A DNA stretch of 7,967 nt from GCA-2861595 sp035526335. Lineage in GTDB: Bacteria; Actinomycetota; Acidimicrobiia; Acidimicrobiales; GCA-2861595. Numbering within the stretch: the stretch's first letter is position 1; the number at the start of each line of letters is the position of its first letter. Of the stretch, positions 1 to 6,240 are shown in pieces. The notes beneath the pieces are model-generated. The model worked only from the letters and a program-made list of their open reading frames with translations. It had not been told where the DNA came from and ran no database searches. The stretch covers positions 1-7,967 of the forward strand of contig DATLCN010000006.1 of the NCBI GenBank assembly GCA_035526335.1. Reading direction: 5' to 3'. Position numbers and translations under genes: made by a program.

Positions 1-107
1 TTGGCGCAGTGAACGATCCTGCCCTCGCGCTCATCGTCGAGCGCCCGTTCGAGAAGTGCAGACAGCTCGTCCTCCGCGAGAACGTCGTTGTCTCGAGCGC
101 GCTCCAT
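1..107 (-). CDS. Unidentified protein, N-terminal part only (runs off window)
   Basis: An ATG at 107 on the minus strand opens 35 codons that stay open to the window edge. The peptide begins MERARDNDVLAEDELSALLE and continues as a strongly charged, probably helical stretch (acidic and arginine-rich). Its high third-position GC fits coding DNA. There is no clear Shine-Dalgarno sequence ahead of the ATG, and the frame is also open further upstream, so the start is uncertain. Too little is visible to name a family. A small helical regulator or antitoxin-like protein would look like this, but so would many others. Confidence 0.35.
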   Translation of the reverse strand, partial: MERARDNDVLAEDELSALLERALDDEREGRIVHCA

Positions 108-1062
108 GACTGAAGGGTACCTGCGAAGCGTCGCGGTCGGACCCAGACACGAGCGGAGCAGCACTGGACGGCGTGGGGGAGCGACCAACACCGAGGGCAG
201 GTGGCCGGTTTCAGGACCGACGTGACGTCCCGCTCGGGAACCCGGGGGCCGCGTTGCCTGGCCACCAACCACCCCTGGACGGGACCCGCGGAACTGACGA
301 GTACAGCTACGTGCTCGACCGCATCGACCGTGCCTTCAAGCTTGTGGGGACGCTCCTGGCGGCCGATTGCCCTATCCGAATCGCCGGAGGCGTACCGAAC
401 CGAGACCGCCTCTCTGCAGTGGGCAGACGAGCGTCCGACGCTTCTGCCGGACCTCGCAGCGCTCCCCTCGGCACGAGGCCGGACTTCTACATTGAAGGCC
501 GTGAGCGGCCAGTCGACCCCACCGATGGACGTCGGCACCGCGGCGTTCAGGGTTGGTACCCGGCCGGTGGTCGAAGTCGGCCCCTCTCGCTTCGATCTCG
601 GACCGCAAGGGGTTCCGAAGCAGTAGCTGTGGCGTCAGCCTTTGACGTACGACCAGTTTCTCCGCGACCTTGCCATCGCGGACACGGAACATCGCAGAAC
701 CCCAACAACAACAGGCCGTTCCTGATCACCGCTCCGGATTTCGCCGGATCAGTGCGGCCGCCGTGGTCCTCGGCCCGCCGATAGGTGGCCCCCAGATCCG
801 CTGTTATACCGGTGCTAGGGGGCACCCTGCCGGCCGGATCGGCCTGAGCGTTATGGGACGCTCTCCGGTCCGCCGACGCGCCGGGAACGCTAACGAGGTC
901 ACCAAATCGGAACCGATCGGGACCGCCAGTTCCCGGGCGGTCGTGCCGGGTCGCAGCGACCACGTGCCGCCGGTGATACCGGGCGCCCGCCACGTGCCGA
1001 AGTCGTGCGCCCCCGTACGGCAGGTAGGGGCAGGTAGCCAGTGCTTCGCCGTGATCGGTTGT
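108..1062. other. Gene-poor stretch with possible decayed coding fragments
   Basis: No full-length gene is supported here. Two adjacent plus-strand segments in different frames look mildly coding: about 296-388 (containing DEYSYVLDRIDRAFKLVGTL) and about 390-470 (containing YRTETASLQWADERPTLLPD). They could be one gene split by a frameshift, but neither matches a family I know. On the minus strand, the peptide starting MFRVRDGKVAEKLVV (from 692) resembles the end of SnoaL-type proteins, with nothing SnoaL-like before it. A direct repeat of CACGTGCCG occurs at 961 and 991, and GGTGC/GCACC arms lie near 810-825. The longer open frames crossing this stretch are arginine/proline-rich products of GC-rich noise. 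Confidence 0.4.
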
Positions 1063-2208
1063 TCAGAGTTGGGCGGCGGACCACTCCCGCCCAAACCAGC
1101 GACTAATGCGGCTGGCGCCGAACTCCGCCTTGTCGGCGGCGAGACCGGAGGAAGCATCCTCAAAGGTGCCCATCGGCGCCTGCCCGCTGAGGAACGTCAC
1201 CTCGACTTTTGCCACCTGGCCCCCACCGACCTCGAGGTAGCAGATCCCGACTCCCCCGTACTGTGCCGCCTCCTCCTCGGCACGGGCGCGGGCGATGATG
1301 CGCTCGGCGACCACGGCGGCCTGTCCCTCCGAGAACACGCCGGCCTTCGGTGTGCCGACGCTGGTCACATCGCCAACCGCGTAGACGTCCGGGAACGAGG
1401 TCTCCAGCGTCAGCGGATTCACGGGGACCCAGCCCTCGACGGTCAACCCGGCCTCGACCACGACCTCGGGGGCCCGGTGCACGGGTACGCCGAGGAACAG
1501 GTCGTACGGGATCTCGCCGCCGTCGAAGACAGCGACGCGGCGCGCCGGATCCAGCGAGCGCACCGTCGTTCCGGGATGCCATTCGATGCCGCGCTCCTCA
1601 AAGGCCGCCAGCAAGGCGGTCGACGCCGCGGGCGAGGGCGGGATCGGGACCGGCAGCGGCATCACAAGGGCGATCTCGCTACGGTCGCGAATGCCGCGAT
1701 CGCTCAGGAACTCGTGCAGAAGAAGAACCGTTTCACTCGGCGCCGGCGGGCACTTGAAAGGTGTTGACGTCACCGCCACGACCACCCGTCCACCTTCGAA
1801 CGAATCCAGGAGATCGCGGAGCGCAAAGGCGCCGTCCTCGGAATAGAACTCGTGGCCACCCTCGAGGAGTCCGGGGGTGGCCTCCGGATGGAGGTCGGCG
1901 CCGAGGCACACGACGAGGATGTCGGCGTCGAATGTGCCTGCCGTCGTCTCCACCCGCCTCGTCGACGGTTCGATCGCAGTCACCGTCGCCTTCAAAAACC
2001 GCACGCCAGGCTTCACGAAGTCGCTGTATGGATGGCGCACCGAGGGCGGATCGGCCCGGCCGAACATCACGTCGAGCTTCGAGAACCCGAAGACGAAGTT
2101 GTCGCGCCCGTCGATTAGCAGGACGTCTACATCGTCGCCAAGCTCGTCCGACAGCCGGGTGGTCAGCTCCAAGCCGCCGAACCCCGCTCCCAACACGATG
2201 ACGCGCAC
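1063..2208 (-). CDS. FAD/NAD(P)-dependent oxidoreductase, sulfide dehydrogenase (FCSD/SQR)-like
   Basis: This 381-residue flavoprotein belongs to the pyridine nucleotide-disulfide oxidoreductase superfamily. It opens with a Rossmann FAD-binding motif (VLGAGFGG, residues 5-12) and carries the second flavin-contact motif PDVYAVGDVTSVG at 273-285. Cys153 sits in FKCPPAPSE, the position of one redox cysteine in flavocytochrome c sulfide dehydrogenase and sulfide:quinone reductase. Cys323 in GICYLEVGGG fits the partner near the C-terminus. Cys101 lies within the beta strand that normally carries ATG, so it probably does not correspond to the third SQR cysteine. Known relatives oxidise sulfide or pass electrons to quinone or cytochrome; the substrate here is inferred only. 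The GTG start is fixed by an in-frame TAG four codons upstream; the Shine-Dalgarno sequence is weak. The SnoaL-like gene lies 161 bases upstream on the same strand. An NDH-2-like enzyme is the alternative, but the cysteine pair argues against it. Confidence 0.87.
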   Translation of the reverse strand: MRVIVLGAGFGGLELTTRLSDELGDDVDVLLIDGRDNFVFGFSKLDVMFGRADPPSVRHPYSDFVKPGVRFLKATVTAIEPSTRRVETTAGTFDADILVVCLGADLHPEATPGLLEGGHEFYSEDGAFALRDLLDSFEGGRVVVAVTSTPFKCPPAPSETVLLLHEFLSDRGIRDRSEIALVMPLPVPIPPSPAASTALLAAFEERGIEWHPGTTVRSLDPARRVAVFDGGEIPYDLFLGVPVHRAPEVVVEAGLTVEGWVPVNPLTLETSFPDVYAVGDVTSVGTPKAGVFSEGQAAVVAERIIARARAEEEAAQYGGVGICYLEVGGGQVAKVEVTFLSGQAPMGTFEDASSGLAADKAEFGASRISRWFGREWSAAQL

Positions 2209-2369
2209 GGGTGGACCCTACTGAAACGTGGAGGGCGGCGTGGAGGCGGGTAGGCGGAGTGGTCCCCTGTCGTAGTGGTCGCCGGCTGCGCCTGCGTGGT
2301 GCCGTACTCGGGCGCCCCGACCGGCATGTGTAGGACACGCCACCAACGAGCCGTCGCTAGGAAACGACA

Positions 2370-2756
2370 TCAACCAATCAGGGAGTCCACCGCAGCCTGG
2401 TCGACGGGGACGTACCACATCTCGGAAATCTTGCCGTCGCGGAAGTGGAACACGAAGACCTCGTTGAACTCGCGCGTCTCGCCGTCGCGTACTGACTTGC
2501 CGCGCTGAAGAATGACACCGTGTTCGTCGTCGGCGAGGTAGGCGTGGTTCTGAAAGGTGTACTCGCCCATCGCCTCCATGAAGCGTCCGAAGACGTCCTG
2601 TAGCTGGTCGAGGCCGTCGTAGTCGCCGGCCAGCCGGTTGTTCCCGGCCGCATGCACGACGACATCGTCGGTGTAGTGCGAGAAGAACCCCTCGATATCG
2701 CCTCGCTCCATCGCCTCGTCGGCCTGCCTTAGGACCTCCGCATTCGGATGTGCCAT
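2370..2756 (-). CDS. SnoaL/NTF2-like fold protein (ketosteroid isomerase-like)
   Basis: This 128-residue protein has the length and layout of the NTF2-like superfamily. An N-terminal helix pair (AEVLRQADEAMERGDIEGFF) is followed by the start of the sheet, HYTDDVVVHAAG, and the C-terminal strand signature FVFHFRDGKISEMWYVPVD. Members form a cone-shaped pocket used for isomerase, cyclase, dehydratase or simple ligand-binding roles, so the fold is clear but the reaction is not. The ATG at 2756 is chosen because residues before it, in an open extension reaching 2834, do not resemble the family. AAGGGACGGG precedes it as a weak ribosome binding site. The oxidoreductase gene lies downstream on the same strand after a 161-base gap, so co-transcription is possible but not shown. 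Upstream is a divergent region facing the 3007 leader ORF. Confidence 0.8.
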   Translation of the reverse strand: MAHPNAEVLRQADEAMERGDIEGFFSHYTDDVVVHAAGNNRLAGDYDGLDQLQDVFGRFMEAMGEYTFQNHAYLADDEHGVILQRGKSVRDGETREFNEVFVFHFRDGKISEMWYVPVDQAAVDSLIG

Positions 2757-2938
2757 CGTTTCCCGTCCCTTCGGCTCAGCAATGCGCCCCAGGGCGCCGG
2801 TGTCGGTGACGCTAGCCGTTCGCATCGAGCACATTCTGCGGGGGAGCGTTGTCGCGTAGTCCCGGTTGGTCGCTCACGAAGCGGCGAGAGGACAGCGTCG
2901 GCGCGATTCTGTGCACACCGATCGTGCCGTAGGCCGGT

Positions 2939-2984
2939 GCCTTGACCCCCCCTCCGACCTCGTCTTCTGCAGGAGCGTCAAGGC
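2939..2984. repeat. Perfect 8-bp inverted repeat in divergent intergenic region
   Basis: GCCTTGAC at 2939-2946 is matched by its exact reverse complement GTCAAGGC at 2977-2984, with a 30-base spacer. It lies between the minus-strand SnoaL-like gene (start 2756) and the plus-strand ORF at 3007. This could be an operator with half-sites about four helical turns apart (38 bases from start to start), or a long-loop hairpin ahead of the leader ORF. The left arm contains TTGAC, so it may also overlap a -35 element, though no good -10 follows at 17 bases. The rest of 2757-3006 holds no recognisable gene. Confidence 0.4.
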
Positions 2985-3006
2985 GGGCCCTGAGGAGGAG
3001 GCAACC

Positions 3007-3045
3007 ATGATCGTTCGTGTCTTGTTGCTTGCCGTGCTCCGTTAG
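3007..3045 (+). CDS. Possible 12-residue leader peptide
   Basis: GAGGAGGAGG at 2992-3001 is the strongest Shine-Dalgarno sequence in the window and lies five bases before ATG 3007. The frame is MIVRVLLLAVLR followed by TAG at 3043. The ribosome site clearly marks this as a translated start. The peptide could be a regulatory leader, or the true N-terminus of the small membrane protein whose frame overlaps it (open from 3017), separated by an indel. The hydrophobic, leucine-rich run would suit the start of a membrane protein. No attenuator hairpin pair is obvious. Confidence 0.35.
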   Translation: MIVRVLLLAVLR

Positions 3046-3055
3046 CGGGAACCGC

Positions 3056-3247
3056 GTGGGCTATCTGGGAAGGTGTGCGCCCCGGAGTGAGCTCACGGCC
3101 GACCGTCTCAGACGGATTGGACTTGCGCTGACAGCTACTGGCGTCATTTGGACGGTCTTCGCGTGGTGGATGATCGTTCCCGAGCTAATCCTTGCGGCTG
3201 GCATCGTCCTCCTCGTGGTGAGCCGCAGAACGGAAGCAGATGCCTGA
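3056..3247 (+). CDS. Small two-helix membrane protein, start uncertain
   Basis: The frame ends at TGA 3245-3247 and encodes two hydrophobic segments, IGLALTATGVIWTVFAWW and IVPELILAAGIVLLVV, separated by a short turn and ending with the basic tail SRRTEADA. It is probably a small inner-membrane protein of two transmembrane helices with both ends in the cytoplasm. The start is unclear: GTG at 3056 gives 63 residues and GTG at 3017 gives 76, and neither has a good ribosome site. The strong site at 2992-3001 serves an ATG in another frame, so either coupling from the leader ORF or a frameshift is likely. I do not recognise a family. The 232 bases from here to the next gene contain no supported gene. 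Confidence 0.45.
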   Translation: MGYLGRCAPRSELTADRLRRIGLALTATGVIWTVFAWWMIVPELILAAGIVLLVVSRRTEADA

Positions 3248-3479
3248 GCGGAGCGATTGCACGCTGCCCCTCGACGTCGATGACACCGGGAGCCGATGCG
3301 CGTGCCGACACGGCCATGGCGGCCTGCCACCGGTCGTGCGATTCGCTGCCACACCGGCAGCCGAGTCGCCCCTGCAGTGGACCGCCGATCTTGACCGGGT
3401 CGGCTGAAATGTCCCCCTGGAAAGGGCCAGAGGGCGGTCGTACCCTTTGCCCAGGAACCGCGGCGAAAGGGGAGAGGCC

Positions 3480-4045
3480 ATGGCATGGACCCTCAAGGGC
3501 ACCTGGTACGAGTCGTGCAGTTGCGAGTTGTTCTGTCCCTGCAACCTGGGCCCGGCGAAGCCTACGCAGGAATGGTGCTCAGGTCTTTTCGCCTTCGCCG
3601 TCGACTCTGGCGAGTCGAACGGCGTTGACCTCGGAGGCACCCGGTTCGCCCTCCACGCCGAGCTGCCCGGCGACTTCTTCGGGGGCATCGACCGGGCGCT
3701 GATCTACTTAAACGAGTCCACCTCGTCTGAGCAGCAAGGAGAGCTGGAGGCCATCGTGCAGGGCAAGCGGGGCGGCGTCTGGGAGGGCATCGCTGGCATG
3801 ATCCGCGAGTTCCTCCCGTCCAAGACCACCAAGGTGGAGGTCACGGGCGGCGAAAGTCCGCGCGTTGAGCGTAGATGGGGTAGCCGACATCACCATGGAG
3901 CGGGTCAGGACCGAGGACGGCAAGCCCACGGTGGTGACAAACGCCCGCTGTTCCCCGGGTTCGCCATGGGCGGCGTGGACTTGATCATGGGGCCTGGGAG
4001 ACGCTCGGCTACGGCGGCGCCGTCCCCTTCGACTGGTCCTTCTGA
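3480..4045 (+). pseudogene. DUF1326 family protein, frame broken by three 1-base indels
   Basis: Reading starts well: AAAGGGGAG at 3466-3474 precedes ATG 3480, and the protein begins with the DUF1326 pattern of a tryptophan/glycine strand followed by a cysteine cluster (Cys13, 15, 19, 21, and Cys33), then a strand ending in GGTRFALHAELPGDF. Family-like sequence continues to about residue 128 and then changes frame three times. Dropping one T at 3865/3866 restores VSVDGVADITMERVRTEDG. Adding one C at 3944-3946 restores PLFPGFAMGGVDLIMGP. Adding one C at 3993-3994 restores WETLGYGGAVPFDWSF and the stop TGA at 4043. The repaired product is 188 residues, a normal family length, and its PFDWS ending matches the second copy at 4993. 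As written, translation would run out of register after residue 128. Homopolymer errors in assembly or recent decay would both explain this. The role is unknown; the cysteine cluster suggests metal binding or thiol chemistry. Confidence 0.8.
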
Positions 4046-4063
4046 GTCTCGGTGCCCGTCGTC

Positions 4064-4840
4064 ATGAACGCGGCCTCGACTGGGCTCAGGTCCGAGGGGC
4101 GACTGGTCCTGTCCGCTCTGGTCACGCTCGCCGCTGCCGGCTGGGCACTGGTGATCTGGCAGGCGACGACGGTGGACGACCATGGTCACATGGGACTCGA
4201 CCTCACCATGGGGATGGCCGCCCCCCTCTTCTTGGCCATGTGGGTGGCCATGATGGTCGCCATGATGCTGCCGGCCTCGGCGCGCATGATCCTCGCCTTC
4301 GCGCGCTCCCAGGCCCGCAAGCGGGAGCGGGGCGCTCCCTATGTACCCACGTGGCTGTTCGTGGCGCCCTACCTCACGGTCTGGGGTGCGTTTGGGATCG
4401 TCGGCTACGGGCTGGCGGCAGCGGCCGACTCGGTCGCCGACGACTCCATGTGGGCGATGGATCACCTCCCACGGATTGCCGGCGGCCTGCTGGTCGCCGC
4501 CGGCGTCTACCAGCTGAGCCCGCTGAAGCATATATGCCTGGCCCGCTGCCGAAGCCCGTTGTCGTTCATGATGAGCTATTGGCAGGACGGCCGCTGGGGG
4601 GCGGTGCAGATGGGCCTCCGTCACGGCGTGTTCTGCCTCGGCTGCTGCTGGGTGCTGTTTCTTTTGCTCGTTCCGCTCGGGGTGATGAACGTCGGAGCGA
4701 TGCTCGCAATCACCGCTTTGGTCTTCGCCGAGAAGACCTTGCCTCAGGGGGAGCGGGTGGCGCGGATCGCAGCTATCGCGATGGTGGTCTACGGCCTGTT
4801 GGCGGTGGCCGTCCCAGCGGCGCTTCCAACCATGACATGA
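4064..4840 (+). CDS. DUF2182 polytopic membrane protein (predicted metal-binding)
   Basis: This 258-residue integral membrane protein has about six hydrophobic segments, near residues 14-33, 52-71, 97-119, 137-153, 191-219 and 234-254. It matches the DUF2182 family (COG5486, annotated as predicted metal-binding integral membrane protein). The family motif after the fourth segment is present as YQLSPLKHICLARCRSP (149-165), followed by GVFCLGCCW (188-196). The loop DDHGHMG and the second helix are unusually rich in histidine and methionine, with nine methionines between residues 43 and 75. Such residues suit copper or another soft metal, but binding is not demonstrated. It starts within 20 bases of the restored stop of the first DUF1326 gene, which implies co-transcription and perhaps translational coupling. 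GTG 4052 is an equally possible start adding four residues; neither start has a good Shine-Dalgarno sequence. The frame is intact. Confidence 0.87.
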   Translation: MNAASTGLRSEGRLVLSALVTLAAAGWALVIWQATTVDDHGHMGLDLTMGMAAPLFLAMWVAMMVAMMLPASARMILAFARSQARKRERGAPYVPTWLFVAPYLTVWGAFGIVGYGLAAAADSVADDSMWAMDHLPRIAGGLLVAAGVYQLSPLKHICLARCRSPLSFMMSYWQDGRWGAVQMGLRHGVFCLGCCWVLFLLLVPLGVMNVGAMLAITALVFAEKTLPQGERVARIAAIAMVVYGLLAVAVPAALPTMT

Positions 4841-4869
4841 CGGTCATCCAAACAGGAGGTGGACAGGCT

Positions 4870-4887
4870 GCGGCGGCCTGCCGCCGC
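4870..4887. terminator. GC-rich hairpin between DUF2182 and second DUF1326 gene
   Basis: GCGGCGG at 4870-4876 pairs perfectly with CCGCCGC at 4881-4887 over a four-base loop. A second palindrome, GGCGGCCGCC, lies nearby at about 4912-4921. Neither is followed by a T-run, so this would be a tail-less actinobacterial-type terminator or an attenuating structure. It sits 30 bases after the DUF2182 stop. That position fits a partial terminator separating the first two genes from the third. Confidence 0.3.
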
Positions 4888-4933
4888 GCCAGCTAGGCCT
4901 CCAGGGTTGGCGGCGGCCGCCTTGCGCCTTCCC

Positions 4934-4963
4934 TTGACTCCTCTCCAGGGCAGTGAGAAAGTA
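4934..4963 (+). promoter_or_regulatory. Weak candidate promoter for second DUF1326 gene
   Basis: TTGACT at 4934-4939 is a good -35 match. An 18-base spacer then leads to AAAGTA at 4958-4963, a poor -10 element. The pair lies downstream of the hairpin at 4870-4887 and 30 bases before the gene at 4993, so an independent promoter is plausible. Only the -35 half is convincing. Confidence 0.27.
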
Positions 4964-4992
4964 GAGGGCGATTCGACGCCTAGGAGGACGCG

Positions 4993-5640
4993 ATGGCCGA
5001 GGTTCCGCGCTGGCGGCTCACTGGCGACTGGTTCGACGTGTGCAGGTGTCGTGTCCCCTGCGGCTGTACCTTTGCCCAGGCACCCGACGAGGGCGAGTGC
5101 AACGGAATCCTTGCCTGGCACGTACGCGAGGGCAACTACGGCGACGTGCCTCTCGATGGCTTGAATGTGGTCGGGGTGGGCTCTTTCGAAGGGAACATCT
5201 GGGCCGGCGAGGCCATCAACTCGGCAATGGGGTTCTTCATCGACGAACGAGCCGACGAGGGCCAGCGCCAGGCACTTCAGACGGTCTTCGGCGGGCAAGC
5301 AGGTGGCTGGCCAGCGGGTTTCGCGGAGTTGATCGACGAGGTGCGCGGGATCGAGTTCGCGCCGATCGACTTCTACATCGCCGATGACCTCTCTAGCTGG
5401 CGCGTGGAGGTCCCTGGAAGGGCGAGTGGGAGCGCCGAGGCGCTCACCGGACCGACGACTCCGGAGGGAGCGCGGGTGCAGGTCTACAACGCCCCTGGTG
5501 CCGAGGTCGGTCCCGGGCAGATCGCCACGTGGGCCACGGCCACCGAGGACGTAGTGGAGGCCTTTGGCTTCAAGTGGAGCTGGCCTGGACGGTCGAGCAA
5601 GCATTTCCCCTTCGACTGGTCGGGACCGGACGCGGCCTGA
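4993..5640 (+). CDS. DUF1326 family protein, intact second copy
   Basis: This 215-residue protein is a complete DUF1326 member (COG5588, function unknown). AGGAGG at 4982-4987 gives a strong ribosome site five bases before ATG 4993. It begins WRLTGDWFDVCRCRVPCGC, with Cys17, 19, 23, 25 and Cys36 matching the five-cysteine layout of the copy at 3480, but with C-x3-C instead of C-x4-C... in the middle pair spacing left at three residues here versus three there, and P22-C23-G24-C25 replacing F18-C19-P20-C21. The remainder is a strand-rich body with GSFEGNIWAGEAINSAMGFF and IEFAPIDFYIADD, ending in KHFPFDWSGPDAA. No signal peptide or membrane helix is visible, so it is probably cytoplasmic. It lies 152 bases after the DUF2182 gene on the same strand. 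Co-occurrence with DUF2182 is a familiar arrangement and suggests a shared role, perhaps delivering metal to or receiving it from the membrane protein. That role is inference. Confidence 0.87.
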   Translation: MAEVPRWRLTGDWFDVCRCRVPCGCTFAQAPDEGECNGILAWHVREGNYGDVPLDGLNVVGVGSFEGNIWAGEAINSAMGFFIDERADEGQRQALQTVFGGQAGGWPAGFAELIDEVRGIEFAPIDFYIADDLSSWRVEVPGRASGSAEALTGPTTPEGARVQVYNAPGAEVGPGQIATWATATEDVVEAFGFKWSWPGRSSKHFPFDWSGPDAA

Positions 5641-6240
5641 GGTTGCACGCGTAGACGAGAGATCTTTCAGCTCTGTGACGGACAAGCCACAACCACAACC
5701 CGCCGAAGGGACGATTCTCGATCCGGTCACCACGATCCCCTGGTTGGGCACCTGACGGTCGCCGAGGATCGCTTTACGATTCTTCCATGATCCCGAGGAC
5801 TATCGCCGCGCCAGTTCGGCGATTTGGAAGGCAATGGCGCCGGGATGGGAGCGGTGGCGCGCGCAACTGGACCGCCCGGGAACGCCCCGTCCTGGTCCCC
5901 CACGCCGGCTGCGGGCCCGCGGAGCCTCGGCGGAGGGGGCCGCCCGGTATCGCCTGGCATCGCGATACCGTCCGCTCGCGCTCTCGGTCCTCTTTGCGGC
6001 GGTCGACCGGCGAACCGAATAGCACCGCCAGTTCTGCGCTCTCGCAAGATACCGGTCCGCGGAGCCGAGCGGCTGTCGTTACCGGACACCGGTTGATCCC
6101 AAGTGAAGTCAGCATCTCGCTGATGCCCTCCTGCGATGGCGCCCATGAGGTCGTTGTGGGAGGGGAGCGGGCTGAGGGGGTTCCACCCTCGCTCGGGGGC
6201 CTCGGGCGCCCACCTACTCGCTTGTGCATGGAGGCCCGAG
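5641..6240. other. 600 bases with no recognisable gene
   Basis: Both strands have open frames here, but their products are arginine/proline/glycine-rich and match nothing I know, as expected from GC-rich non-coding DNA. The plus-strand DUF1326 gene and the minus-strand lipoprotein gene converge on this stretch, so terminators would be expected. CTCGGGC at 6201-6207 and GCCCGAG at 6234-6240 form a 7-bp inverted repeat with a 26-base loop directly after the lipoprotein stop. No T-run follows on either strand. A minus-strand segment near 6110-6000 (beginning MLTSLGINRCPVTTAA) looks slightly more coding than the rest but is unrecognised. Confidence 0.4.

Noticed and set aside
670..1767. 365-codon plus-strand open frame
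   Set aside because: It runs antisense to the flavoprotein gene and has an arginine/glycine-rich composition with no motif; it is a GC-rich shadow.
2757..2834. N-terminal extension of the SnoaL-like protein from ATG 2834
   Set aside because: The extra 26 residues do not fit the family start, while ATG 2756 begins exactly where the family's first helix does.
3391..3446. Promoter for the first DUF1326 gene from TTGACC 3391 or TACCCT 3441
   Set aside because: Neither element has a partner at a suitable spacing, so no promoter is called.
4789..5751. 320-codon minus-strand open frame
   Set aside because: It is antisense to the intact DUF1326 gene, which has a strong ribosome site and family motifs.
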